Source: Pseudobutyrivibrio xylanivorans DSM 14809
GTDB taxonomy: Bacteria > Bacillota > Clostridia > Lachnospirales > Lachnospiraceae
DNA length: 41,176 nt
NCBI RefSeq assembly: GCF_900141825.1
Contig: NZ_FQYQ01000024.1
Coordinates: forward strand, 1 to 41,176
Direction of reading: 5' to 3'
The notes under the pieces were generated by a model, which had not been told where the DNA came from, did no database searches, and saw nothing but the letters and a program-made list of their open reading frames with translations. The position numbers were made by a program, and so were the translations under genes. Every line of letters begins with the position of its first letter. Positions within the stretch are counted from its first letter, which is position 1. Below are positions 33,064-40,929 of this stretch, piece after piece.

Positions 33064-33564
33064 TTATATTTCCTTCTTTGCTCTAATCACAGAATAATTT
33101 TTCAATTCACAGACATCACCAAACTTAACAAATCCATTCTTAGTCCAAAATGCTTCTGCCTGTGGATTGCCGTATACCCATGCCAACTGAATTGTATTAA
33201 AGCCATTATCAACAAGTACTGTAGACAATTGTGAAATAATATCACTGCCTATACCTTGTTTTTGGGAATCTGCGTCCACCATAAAAAATCCTATGTATGC
33301 TGCCTGTGGATTTGGGTATCTACAGATTAAGTCCAAAATTGCTACAAGCTTATCTCCATTGAAGTATCCCACATAAAACTTATCTGAGATTGTCTTGCCT
33401 AGAGGTACTGCTTTCATATCAGATTCTATGCTCTGCTCAGTAACATATGGCGGACGATAATCATAGTATAACTTATTTTTGCTACATAGATTATATATTT
33501 CAGGAATATCGTCCTTCTGCAGTTTCTTTACCACATATTCTTTTGAAAAAACATTTATGTCCAT
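33064..33564 (-). CDS. GNAT-family N-acetyltransferase
   Basis: A 166-residue GNAT protein. The acetyl-CoA-binding motif A is FFMVDADSQKQGIGSDIISQL (Q-x-x-G-I-G), and motif B lies around NTIQLAWVYGNPQAEAFWTKNGFVKFG. I use the ATG at 33564 because GGGGGT lies just upstream; the longer frame to 33582 lacks a ribosome binding site. A TATAAT box sits about 26 bases upstream, without a clear -35. The substrate is unknown, and the next gene is a Nudix hydrolase. Confidence 0.88.
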   Translation of the reverse strand: MDINVFSKEYVVKKLQKDDIPEIYNLCSKNKLYYDYRPPYVTEQSIESDMKAVPLGKTISDKFYVGYFNGDKLVAILDLICRYPNPQAAYIGFFMVDADSQKQGIGSDIISQLSTVLVDNGFNTIQLAWVYGNPQAEAFWTKNGFVKFGDVCELKNYSVIRAKKEI

Positions 33565-33663
33565 ATGATACCCCCAATTCATGTTGGATTATATTCCGTG
33601 AATAATTGGAATTTATCTAATCTTAACATGATTGAGTGCCCATTCTGTGACCAGTGAATTTAT

Positions 33664-33867
33664 TTATAAGATTCCACCGTATTCGTATCCAGCTTCCTCA
33701 ACTGCTGCCTTAATAGCTGACTCATCAACATCCTTTGAATTTGTAATTGTTACAAGATTCTCCTCGTGTGATGCTACTGCGCTGTCGATACCATCAATTG
33801 CCTCAAGTGCCTTCTTTACATGAGCCTCGCAATGCTGACACATCATTCCCTTAACTGTAATCTTCAT
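33664..33867 (-). CDS. copZ: Internal CopZ-like copper chaperone reading frame (in frame with copA)
   Basis: The last 67 codons of copA begin with an ATG preceded by AAAGGAAG about ten bases upstream, followed by KITVKGMMCQHCEAHVKK. That is a full-length CopZ with CxxC at its residues 10 and 13. Independent translation would give a free cytoplasmic copper chaperone alongside the fused ATPase. This is inferred from the ribosome binding site only; the in-frame context makes it an alternative product, not a separate gene. Confidence 0.5.
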   Translation of the reverse strand: MKITVKGMMCQHCEAHVKKALEAIDGIDSAVASHEENLVTITNSKDVDESAIKAAVEEAGYEYGGIL

Positions 33868-36204
33868 ATTATTTACTTCCTTTCTATCCTCTTTAGTTTC
33901 TTGTTCTATTAAAATCCCTGATACAGGGTTCTTAATCTTTTTATCTTTTGAACTATCATATGGTTTAATCAAGTTGAGCCTAAGGGCATTACTTACAACA
34001 CAGAAGCTTGATAGTCCCATTGCCGCTGCTCCAAAGATTGGGTTAAGCTCCCATCCAAACGCAGCAATATAGCATCCTGCTGCAAGAGGAATTCCAAGCA
34101 CATTGTAGAAAAATGCCCAAAATAAATTCTCATGAATATTTGTCAGCGTCCTTCTTGAAATTCGAATAGCTGCTACAACATCTTTGATACTACTCTTCAT
34201 TAATACTACATCTGCAGCATCAATTGCAATATCTGTTCCTGCACCTATGGCTATTCCAAGATTTGCAGATGTAAGAGCTGGCGCATCATTTATTCCATCT
34301 CCAACCATGGTTGTTGTGCCATGCTCCATAAGTTGTCTTATCACAGTTTCCTTCCCATCTGGCTTAACTGAAGCAACGACCTCATCAACACCGGCCTGCT
34401 CAGCTATGGCTGCTGCAGTGATTTCATTGTCTCCTGTCAGCATTACCACATGGATTCCCATGTTCTTAAGTTCTGAAATAGCCTCCCTAGAATCTTCTTT
34501 AATAATATCAGCTACGGCAATTATTCCAAGAAGTTTTCCTTCTCTGGCAAATAGTAGAGGGGTCTTTCCCGACCATGCAAGATTATTAACTATGTCATTA
34601 TCTTCCTCATTAAGTTCACCAACTACACCCTTGATATATTTTGTGTTTCCACCATATATCATATCACCATCAAGCTTTGCTTTTATCCCGCTTCCAGAAA
34701 GTACTTCAAATTCAGTAGTTTCTTTCAGCTCCAAATCTCTCTCAGAGGCATATTCTGTGATGGCTCTAGATATAGGATGTTCACTCTTTGCTTCCAACGC
34801 GTAAGCTACTTTTAACAACTCCTCCTTAGAAACATCTACAGGAATCAAATCTGTTACCTTCATCTCTCCTGTTGTGATTGTACCAGTTTTATCCAGCGCT
34901 ACAATCTGAGTTTTACCTGCCTGTTCCAAAGAAGCTGCTGTTTTAAATAAAACCCCTGTTTTTGCCGCAACACCATTTCCAACCATAATAGCTACTGGTG
35001 TCGCCAAACCAAGCGCACATGGACAACTTATTACAAGAACCGCTACTGCTCTTGCTATTGCATATCCAACTGTCTGTCCAACCAAAAGCCATACAATAAA
35101 CGTAATCACAGAGATGGATATTACCGCTGGTACAAAAACTCCTGATACTTTATCTGCAATTTTAGCAATTGGAGCCTTTGTAGCCGCTGCATCACTCACC
35201 ATCTTTATGATGGCAGAAAGTGTGGTATCCTCACCTACTCTCTTCGCCTCACAAACCATATAGCCAGAAGAATTTATTGTGGCCGCATAAACGTTATCTC
35301 CTACAGATTTCTCTGCTGGTACACTCTCGCCTGTGAGGGCTGCCTCATTTACTGCACTTTCTCCATCTACCACTATACCATCTACGGGTATACTGTCCCC
35401 TGGGCGTACTACGAATCTGTCTCCCACCTGCACCTGTTCTATAGGAACTGTCACTTCTGAACCATCCCTAAGAACCACAGCTGTTTTTGGAGAAAGATTC
35501 ATTAATCCCTTTAAAGCATCGGTAGTCTTTCCCTTTGATTTGGCCTCTAACATCTTACCGACTGTAATCAACGTAAGAATCATAGCCGCAGCCTCAAAAT
35601 AAAACTGCTTCATGAAATACATGACCTGCTCTGTATCATTTATAAGTACTGCCGATGTCATAGCAAATAATGCTACAACGCTATATGTATATGATGCTGT
35701 AGCACCTAATGCCACCAATGTATCCATATTTGGAGATTTATGTATTAGCCCTTTGAAGCCACTGATGAAAAACTTTTGATTAATCACCATGACAAGTCCA
35801 GCTAAAATAAGCTGATACAATCCCATTGCAACGTGATTACCATCTAAGAATCCCGGCAATGGCCAGTCCCACAGCATATGTCCCATAGATACATATAAAA
35901 GTGGAATTAGAAGAATAATTGAAGCAATCAATCGCTTCTTCATCTTTGGCGTCTCTATATCCTTCAGTGAATCGTCGTTTGATGTCTGAGCCTTTGAAAC
36001 ACCATCCACCTTTTTGCTGGCGCCATAACCTGCTGCCTCTACAGCAGCTATTATGGCTTCTGGCGAAGCTGTTCCTTCTACTCCCATTGAATTAGTTAAT
36101 AAACTTACTGCACAGCTGTCTACACCATCTACAGCACTTACTGCCTTTTCTACTCTGGTCTGGCAAGCTGCACAGCTCATACCTGTTACTTTATATTGTT
36201 CCAT
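33664..36204 (-). CDS. copA: Copper-exporting P-type ATPase with N- and C-terminal metal-binding domains
   Basis: An 846-residue P1B-type ATPase that exports Cu(I). An N-terminal HMA domain has Cys11-x-x-Cys14 (GMSCAACQ). The transport core has TGESVPAEKS, the membrane metal site SCPCALGLATPVA, the phosphorylated Asp in DKTGTITTGEMKV, and GDGINDAPAL. Unusually, the C-terminus is extended by a complete second HMA domain (780-846, GMMCQHCEAHV), which in many relatives is a separate chaperone, CopZ. An internal ribosome binding site precedes that domain. The gene lies 36 bases after csoR and is controlled by the CsoR operators. Confidence 0.96.
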   Translation of the reverse strand: MEQYKVTGMSCAACQTRVEKAVSAVDGVDSCAVSLLTNSMGVEGTASPEAIIAAVEAAGYGASKKVDGVSKAQTSNDDSLKDIETPKMKKRLIASIILLIPLLYVSMGHMLWDWPLPGFLDGNHVAMGLYQLILAGLVMVINQKFFISGFKGLIHKSPNMDTLVALGATASYTYSVVALFAMTSAVLINDTEQVMYFMKQFYFEAAAMILTLITVGKMLEAKSKGKTTDALKGLMNLSPKTAVVLRDGSEVTVPIEQVQVGDRFVVRPGDSIPVDGIVVDGESAVNEAALTGESVPAEKSVGDNVYAATINSSGYMVCEAKRVGEDTTLSAIIKMVSDAAATKAPIAKIADKVSGVFVPAVISISVITFIVWLLVGQTVGYAIARAVAVLVISCPCALGLATPVAIMVGNGVAAKTGVLFKTAASLEQAGKTQIVALDKTGTITTGEMKVTDLIPVDVSKEELLKVAYALEAKSEHPISRAITEYASERDLELKETTEFEVLSGSGIKAKLDGDMIYGGNTKYIKGVVGELNEEDNDIVNNLAWSGKTPLLFAREGKLLGIIAVADIIKEDSREAISELKNMGIHVVMLTGDNEITAAAIAEQAGVDEVVASVKPDGKETVIRQLMEHGTTTMVGDGINDAPALTSANLGIAIGAGTDIAIDAADVVLMKSSIKDVVAAIRISRRTLTNIHENLFWAFFYNVLGIPLAAGCYIAAFGWELNPIFGAAAMGLSSFCVVSNALRLNLIKPYDSSKDKKIKNPVSGILIEQETKEDRKEVNNMKITVKGMMCQHCEAHVKKALEAIDGIDSAVASHEENLVTITNSKDVDESAIKAAVEEAGYEYGGIL

Positions 36205-36240
36205 ATAACCACCTATTTTTTCTGTTGCTATACGTTTCTG

Positions 36241-36576
36241 TTACTTCATAAGCTTCTGTAATGTACAAACAAGCTCATCAATCACTTCGTCATTGCCTTC
36301 TCTGATATTATCTGCCACACATGTCTTCATATGATTAGCAAGCAATACCTTGTTAAAACTATTCAGTGCAGATGTAATAGCAGATACCTGTACAAGAATA
36401 TCAGTACAGTATGCGTCTTTTTCAAGCATATTCTCTACGCCTCTCACCTGTCCTTCAATTCTTTTGAGCCTGTTCATGAGATCCTTAAACTCTTTATCAT
36501 CTCTTTCTTTTGTCTTACCTGAACAGCAGCAACAATCCTCCTGAATCATTTTTTCTTTATTTGAATTTTCTGCCAT
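36241..36576 (-). CDS. csoR: CsoR-family copper-sensing repressor
   Basis: A 111-residue, all-helical repressor of the CsoR/RcnR family. The copper-site pattern Cys...His-x3-Cys is present: AYCTDILVQV and LANHMKTCV. The core RLKRIEGQVRGVENMLEKDAYC matches the DNA-binding first helix. The N-terminus is extended by a Cys-rich DCCCCSGK segment that could also bind metal. Two operator-like palindromes flank its promoter, so it should repress itself and copA until copper binds. Confidence 0.95.
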   Translation of the reverse strand: MAENSNKEKMIQEDCCCCSGKTKERDDKEFKDLMNRLKRIEGQVRGVENMLEKDAYCTDILVQVSAITSALNSFNKVLLANHMKTCVADNIREGNDEVIDELVCTLQKLMK

Positions 36577-36612
36577 GAATTATCTCCTTTTACATTTCTA
36601 ACCGAATTTTAT

Positions 36613-36671
36613 ATACCCCTATAGGGTATCCTTTTTGAATGAATTATATACCCCGTAGGGTATATTGTCAA
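36613..36671 (-). promoter_or_regulatory. csoR-copA promoter with two CsoR operators
   Basis: TTGACA (36666-36671), a 17-base spacer and TATAAT (36643-36648). A palindrome with TACCCTACGGGGTA core (36646-36665) fills the spacer and overlaps the -10. A second one (36613-36629, TACCCCTATAGGGTA) lies downstream of the predicted start. Both match the G/C-tract palindromes bound by CsoR repressors. Confidence 0.9.
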
Positions 36672-36732
36672 CAATGATTTAATACATACTATTTTCGCAT
36701 AATAAGACTACACTTATGCCTATGTTGTGTAG

Positions 36733-36769
36733 AAAAAAAGAGATAGGTTTTTAGCCCATCTCTTTTTTT
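36733..36769 (-). terminator. Terminator of the MerR-HAD operon
   Basis: Stem of GAGAT and GG arms flanked by A-run and T-run (AGAGATGGGC on the minus strand), starting four bases after the HAD gene stop. The A/T runs make it usable on both strands. Confidence 0.85.
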
Positions 36770-36772
36770 GTT

Positions 36773-37513
36773 TTATTCTATTATCTCTGTAAAAAACGGT
36801 GGCTTTGAAATAAGTTTAACTTTATCCTTATCTGCGCCACAACGCCCCAAATCTCTTTTAATATCCCAACTTGGGTGATTGTAAGTATTAAGGAAAATAG
36901 CATCAATTCCCACAGCAGTAGCCACTCCTACATCAGCAAGAACTTCATTTCCTATCATCACACACTCTTCCTTTATAAGGGAATGTTTATCAATTAGCTC
37001 CTGAAGAAATTTTCCATCTGGCTTTTTTATTCCCTTATCTGAGGAAATAAAAATATCATCAAAATACTTTGTGAGATCAGTATCTTCCAATTCCTTTTCA
37101 GTAAATCGTCTTTGAGCATTTGATAACAGATATATATTACAACCAGCGTCTTTAATGGCAGTCAAAGCCTCTGCCACACCCTCATATCTTTTCAACTTTT
37201 CTCTAGAAACTTCTCTAAATGAATTACAAAGCTTTCTCATTTCTTCATCAAAGACTGGTTTTCCTATGAGCTTTTCAAAAACCCATTCGATTTTAATTTC
37301 TGGATATTTACTTCCATTTTCCTTAGCCAGCTTTTTCTCCTCAGATTTACAAAGCTTTAAATACTCCTGGTTTAACTTCTTGGGTTCAATCTTAGTTCCA
37401 AAGTTTTCTTCAAGATAAACCGACATGTACTCCCAAAGTTTAGGATTTTTCTCATCAGTATGTATATCAATTAGTGTTCCATATAAATCAAAAATGTAGT
37501 TCTTGTATTTCAT
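36773..37513 (-). CDS. HAD-superfamily hydrolase
   Basis: A 246-residue HAD phosphatase. Motif I is IFDLYGTLID (nucleophile Asp, with Tyr in place of the second Asp, as in the YjjG/dehalogenase-like branch). Motif II is YLLSNAQ, motif III Lys is in SSDKGIKKPDGKF, and motif IV is MIGNEVLADVGVA. A helical cap lies at about 20-90. I use the ATG at 37513, about 20 bases after the stop of the MerR-methyltransferase gene. The longer frame to 37576 overlaps that gene and has no ribosome binding site. The substrate is unknown. Confidence 0.88.
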   Translation of the reverse strand: MKYKNYIFDLYGTLIDIHTDEKNPKLWEYMSVYLEENFGTKIEPKKLNQEYLKLCKSEEKKLAKENGSKYPEIKIEWVFEKLIGKPVFDEEMRKLCNSFREVSREKLKRYEGVAEALTAIKDAGCNIYLLSNAQRRFTEKELEDTDLTKYFDDIFISSDKGIKKPDGKFLQELIDKHSLIKEECVMIGNEVLADVGVATAVGIDAIFLNTYNHPSWDIKRDLGRCGADKDKVKLISKPPFFTEIIE

Positions 37514-37532
37514 TATCTGTTTTTGCCCTTTT

Positions 37533-38711
37533 CTATTTGTAGCAGTGATAAAAGATTGTATCGATATCCACCACAACGCTTTCGTTTTCTTCTAGCAACT
37601 TTGCAAAATGTTTCTCTAATTTAGCCCTGTTTGCCTTAATATATTTTCCGCTATTCGGATAACGTCGATTCATTCTTTCAATCAATTCTTCAACCGTGGT
37701 ATATCTGAGTGGTCCAGGTATTTTTGTTACCTGTACTTCACGAAAAAACTCTGAAAGCATAGCCTTAGTCTCTGCCTGACGTCTCTCCATTGCTTCTCTT
37801 TCCTCTTTTGCAAATCTATTGTCTACACCTGCATCAGAAAGAATCTGCTCCCAGAATGCGTATTCTTTAACCACGCCAAAGTAATTTACTGAAAGCATTC
37901 CACCTGGCTTTACTGTCTCTGCAGCACGGCTAACAAACTTTTTTATATCTCCTAAAAAATTAAGGAGGTAATGAGCAATAACCTTATCATAGGAATTTGG
38001 CGTAATATTATCCCAGGTGCGGACATCTTCAAGATCTCCCCAAAATAGAGAAATATCTACAGCTTCTGGCAATGACTTTTTGTTATCTTCAATATACTGT
38101 GCGAAATCCTCTGCCCAACTTTCTTTTACATCATATCCATCAATAGTTATTCCCTCAGGAATTCTATCCCAGTTTTCTCTCCAAAGAGCAGAATATCCAC
38201 AACCTAAATCAAGACCTTTTTCATTTTTCTTCAAGCCCAGATTATTAAAAATTTTCTCGTACCACTCTATGCCATCAGCTGCATGAGCCACCGCGTTTAA
38301 ACGTCTTGAATCTGCACGTTGATCTTTTTCAACTTTTCTGATAATGTTTGCAGCTAAGTCCCAGTTAGCCTTCTCCTCTGTTCTTGCAAGTACAGCCTGC
38401 ATGGCCTTAACTGCTCGTTGAAGCTCTAGAATCTTATTCTCTGTCTCCTCAATCTGCTGTTTTAAAATATCAGCAATTGGCTCTCTTTCACCATGTTCAA
38501 GATTATCCTTAATCTCTTCTAAACTAAATCCAACATGCTTTAAGGCAATTATTTTCTCCAAAACATTAAGTGATTCATTATCGTATAAACGATAATTTCC
38601 TTCAGTATACCCAACTGGCTTAAGTAGCCCCTTCTCATCATATAGTCTAAGTGCTTTCTGTGTTACTCCTGTTCTCTCTGCAATTTCGCCTGATGTCATT
38701 TTCTTGTTCAT
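37533..38711 (-). CDS. MerR-family regulator fused to a SAM-dependent methyltransferase
   Basis: A 392-residue fusion. The N-terminus (about 4-72) is a MerR winged helix: MTSGEIAERTGVTQKALRLYDEKGLL. A coiled-coil (about 75-115) typical of MerR dimers follows. The rest (about 150-390) is a class I methyltransferase with the SAM motif GLDLGCGYSALW and the KVIAHYLLNFL region. The methyltransferase part occupies the effector-binding position, so its substrate or SAM may be the signal. AAAGGG precedes the ATG. The promoter at 38779-38809 has the 19-base spacer typical of MerR-controlled promoters. Confidence 0.9.
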   Translation of the reverse strand: MNKKMTSGEIAERTGVTQKALRLYDEKGLLKPVGYTEGNYRLYDNESLNVLEKIIALKHVGFSLEEIKDNLEHGEREPIADILKQQIEETENKILELQRAVKAMQAVLARTEEKANWDLAANIIRKVEKDQRADSRRLNAVAHAADGIEWYEKIFNNLGLKKNEKGLDLGCGYSALWRENWDRIPEGITIDGYDVKESWAEDFAQYIEDNKKSLPEAVDISLFWGDLEDVRTWDNITPNSYDKVIAHYLLNFLGDIKKFVSRAAETVKPGGMLSVNYFGVVKEYAFWEQILSDAGVDNRFAKEEREAMERRQAETKAMLSEFFREVQVTKIPGPLRYTTVEELIERMNRRYPNSGKYIKANRAKLEKHFAKLLEENESVVVDIDTIFYHCYK

Positions 38712-38778
38712 AATTTTACCCTTTCCGAGGAAAGATTTACATGCATGTTTATTCCCCTAACTCATCTTTACAAATCAA

Positions 38779-38809
38779 AGAATAAAGTATGCCCCAGGGG
38801 AAGAGTCAA
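38779..38809 (-). promoter_or_regulatory. MerR-type promoter with 19-base spacer
   Basis: TTGACT (38804-38809), a 19-base spacer with the palindrome CCCCTGGGG, and TATTCT (38779-38784). Over-long spacers with a central palindrome are the hallmark of MerR-activated promoters, which fits autoregulation of the downstream MerR fusion. An alternative -10 (TTTATT) with a 17-base spacer overlaps it. Confidence 0.72.
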
Positions 38810-38818
38810 CAAGATAAT

Positions 38819-39565
38819 TTATTTTTCTTCAAAAACTTTTTTATAAAGCTCCTCATACTCAGTTTCACTTATTTCATTGTCATCTTTATAGTAGGATTTC
38901 ACACCTGTATCTTCCCAGTCTTCCCATCCAAACCTAAGTGAATCTGTCACCTCAAGATCACCATTAAATTTAGATAATTCGTATGTACATCTACCACCAT
39001 GTGTTGTATCGCTATGAACTATCCAATATGCACCGTCATATTTCGTGTAAGAACACATTGCAGCTGTTCCTTCACCCTGAGAAAAACATACAACCTTACC
39101 ATCTTTACAGTCAAAACACATATCTCCGTATACAGGATTCTGTAAAATGAATTCAACTTCACCATCATTATCTAAGTCAACCGGCTCCATTTTTTCTACC
39201 AACATGGTGACATCTAACTCTTCCTCTGGAGTAGAATCTTCAAACTGAAAGTAAGTGTTATCCATCGTCCAGGTAGTATCATCATAATAAGAACGAGCTT
39301 CAGCCTTAATCTTACCATCACAAAAAGCCTGAAATAATTCTTCCGGTGACATCTCTGCTATATCTGTGTCAATTTTTTCCTCACCAGCCATTGGTACTTC
39401 AGAATCCTTTAGGGTAACATCCTGCTTTTCTTGATTCTGTGCAATCTCTGTATTGTCATCTACATTGTTTGATTGCATGAAAAACCATACTCCGTATCCA
39501 GTTATCAATAATATTGCCACTATTATTGTTGTTATTGAGATTATTCTCTTTTGCTTTCTTCTCAT
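38819..39565 (-). CDS. Unrecognised membrane-anchored extracellular protein
   Basis: A 248-residue protein I do not recognise. Residues 1-10 are Arg/Lys-rich, followed by one membrane helix (about 9-29), so the rest should be outside the cell. The mature part is acidic: a Glu/Asp/Gln-rich linker (about 33-75), then a domain with PVDLDNDGEVEFILQNP, which resembles FG-GAP/calcium-loop-like DNDGE repeats, and further YWIVHSDTTHGGRCTYEL. A GGGAGAG lies rather far (14 bases) from the ATG. No neighbour suggests a function. Confidence 0.75.
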   Translation of the reverse strand: MRRKQKRIISITTIIVAILLITGYGVWFFMQSNNVDDNTEIAQNQEKQDVTLKDSEVPMAGEEKIDTDIAEMSPEELFQAFCDGKIKAEARSYYDDTTWTMDNTYFQFEDSTPEEELDVTMLVEKMEPVDLDNDGEVEFILQNPVYGDMCFDCKDGKVVCFSQGEGTAAMCSYTKYDGAYWIVHSDTTHGGRCTYELSKFNGDLEVTDSLRFGWEDWEDTGVKSYYKDDNEISETEYEELYKKVFEEK

Positions 39566-39602
39566 TTTTGTAAATTACTCTCCCAAATAATTATCAGCTA
39601 TA

Positions 39603-39881
39603 TTAGTATTGAGTGATGAAGCTTCGCTCGTCTTCTTCTACAGGAATTCTTTCTTTTTCAAGACCATGAATAACTATATATCTATCTGAAGCCATTGATT
39701 TTAAGAACATATATATTTCCTGTTCTGTACCCTGGATTTCAACAGAAACTGAGCCATCATATTCATTCTTCACATATCCCGTCAAGCGATATTGATTAGC
39801 AACATTACAAGCCTTATACCTAAAACCCACACCTTGTACTCGCCCTGTAAAAACCATTTTATATCTTACTAAATCTCTCAT
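39603..39881 (-). CDS. acyP: Acylphosphatase
   Basis: A 92-residue acylphosphatase that hydrolyses acyl phosphates. The catalytic Arg is in GRVQGVGFRYKA (about residue 21) and the Asn in LTGYVKNEYDGSV (about 39), both family-defining. The length is typical. GAAGGG precedes the ATG. It is transcribed towards the unknown membrane protein gene, 37 bases away. Confidence 0.93.
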   Translation of the reverse strand: MRDLVRYKMVFTGRVQGVGFRYKACNVANQYRLTGYVKNEYDGSVSVEIQGTEQEIYMFLKSMASDRYIVIHGLEKERIPVEEDERSFITQY

Positions 39882-39945
39882 ATCTTAACCCTTCATCTAT
39901 AAGAATCACATAGAACTATAATACACTATTACTAACATTAAATGT

Positions 39946-39979
39946 AAAAAAAAGAGATGGATAATATCCATCTCTTTTT
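39946..39979 (-). terminator. Terminator of the rRNA/tRNA operon
   Basis: Stem GAGATGGATA/TATCCATCTC followed by eight Ts on the minus strand, about 13 bases after the last tRNA gene. Confidence 0.92.
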
Positions 39980-39991
39980 CCTTTAATTAAG

Positions 39992-40065
39992 CGTGCGTGA
40001 GAGGATTCGAACCCCCGACACCTTGGTCCGTAGCCAAGTGCTCTATCCAGCTGAGCTACACACAC
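39992..40065 (-). tRNA. tRNA-Arg (anticodon ACG)
   Basis: Full cloverleaf: acceptor GTGTGTG/CACGCAC, D-arm TAGCTCAGCTGGATAGAGC, anticodon loop GCTACGGA, TTCGAAT loop. No CCA encoded. Last tRNA of the cluster. Confidence 0.96.
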
Positions 40066-40093
40066 ATATAAAATTATTACTTCAAAGAGTAAA

Positions 40094-40177
40094 TGCCGTA
40101 GACCGGAATCGAACCGGTACGATGTCGCCACCACGGGATTTTAAGTCCCGCGCGTCTGCCAGTTCCGCCACTACGGC
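40094..40177 (-). tRNA. tRNA-Leu (anticodon TAA)
   Basis: Acceptor GCCGTAG/CTACGGC, anticodon loop CTTAAAA and a long class II variable arm (GTGGTGGCGACATCGT), as expected for leucine. No CCA encoded. Confidence 0.96.
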
Positions 40178-40196
40178 ATAGTCTATAAAAGACTAA

Positions 40197-40269
40197 TGGG
40201 ACCTACAGGGCTCGAACCTGTGACCCCCTGCTTGTAAGGCAGATGCTCTCCCAGCTGAGCTAAGATCCC
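40197..40269 (-). tRNA. tRNA-Val (anticodon TAC)
   Basis: Acceptor GGGATCT/AGGTCCC, anticodon loop CTTACAA, TTCGAGC loop. No CCA encoded. Confidence 0.96.
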
Positions 40270-40289
40270 ATAATGTTAAAACTGGAAAA

Positions 40290-40363
40290 CGACCCCAGAG
40301 GGACTTGAACCCTCGACCTCCGCCGTGACAGGGCGGCGCTCTAACCAACTGAGCCATGAGGCC
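40290..40363 (-). tRNA. tRNA-Asp (anticodon GTC)
   Basis: Acceptor GGCCTCA/TGGGGTC, with two G-T pairs, anticodon loop CTGTCAC, G discriminator as in other aspartate tRNAs. No CCA encoded. Confidence 0.96.
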
Positions 40364-40385
40364 AAATTTTTTATTTGATAGAAAG

Positions 40386-40459
40386 TGGACCCTCAGGGAC
40401 TCGAACCCTGGACCGACCGGTTATGAGCCGGTTGCTCTAACCAACTGAGCTAAAGGTCC
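40386..40459 (-). tRNA. tRNA with CAT anticodon, probably tRNA-Ile2 (lysidine type)
   Basis: Acceptor GGACCTT/AGGGTCC, D-arm TAGCTCAGTTGGTTAGAGC, anticodon loop CTCATAA. The acceptor and anticodon stem (CGGCTCATAACCG) resemble the Bacillus tRNA-Ile2, whose C34 becomes lysidine, more than elongator tRNA-Met. Identity as isoleucine is therefore favoured but not certain. No CCA encoded. Confidence 0.93.
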
Positions 40460-40525
40460 ATATTGTAACACTAACAAGCAAGACCCTTATAAAAAAAATT
40501 GGCCTCTTTCTACTCAATAGAAAAA

Positions 40526-40598
40526 AGCCGATGATCGGACTCGAACCGATAACCTGCTGATTACAAATCAGCTGCTCTGCCAATTGAGCCACATCGGC
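40526..40598 (-). tRNA. tRNA-Thr (anticodon TGT)
   Basis: Acceptor GCCGATG/CATCGGC, anticodon loop TTTGTAA, TTCGAGT loop. No CCA encoded. Confidence 0.96.
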
Positions 40599-40626
40599 TT
40601 AATACTAAGTATTGCCTTTAGGCAAA

Positions 40627-40698
40627 TGACTCCGACGGGAATCGAACCCGTGTTACCGCCGTGAAAGGGCGATGTCTTAACCGCTTGACCACGGAGCC
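40627..40698 (-). tRNA. tRNA-Glu (anticodon TTC)
   Basis: Acceptor GGCTCCG/CGGAGTC, D-arm GTCAAGCGGTTAAGAC, anticodon loop CTTTCAC. No CCA encoded. Confidence 0.96.
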
Positions 40699-40779
40699 AA
40701 ACTAGCTGAAATCCAACGCCTGAACTCAGCGACTGATTAATAATAACATACAAAATTGAAATAATCAACTCTATATGAG

Positions 40780-40852
40780 CTCCCCAAGTAGGACTCGAAC
40801 CTACGACAACTCGGTTAACAGCCGAGTGCTCTACCAACTGAGCTATTGAGGA
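40780..40852 (-). tRNA. tRNA-Asn (anticodon GTT)
   Basis: Acceptor TCCTCAA/TTGGGGA, D-arm TAGCTCAGTTGGTAGAGC, anticodon loop CTGTTAA, G discriminator. It begins only about 80 bases after the 23S 3' end. No CCA encoded. Confidence 0.96.
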
Positions 40853-40929
40853 ATATTTATCTTTGGCTGCAATAGCAACCTCAAAACTTCATACAGATTA
40901 CAAGAATTAGTCTACATATCTTTTCCTTA

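Noticed and set aside
40568-40837. 89-codon reading frame across the tRNA cluster
   Set aside because: It is the translation of tRNA-Thr, tRNA-Glu and tRNA-Asn genes, not a protein gene; the same applies to the frames at 39916-40181.
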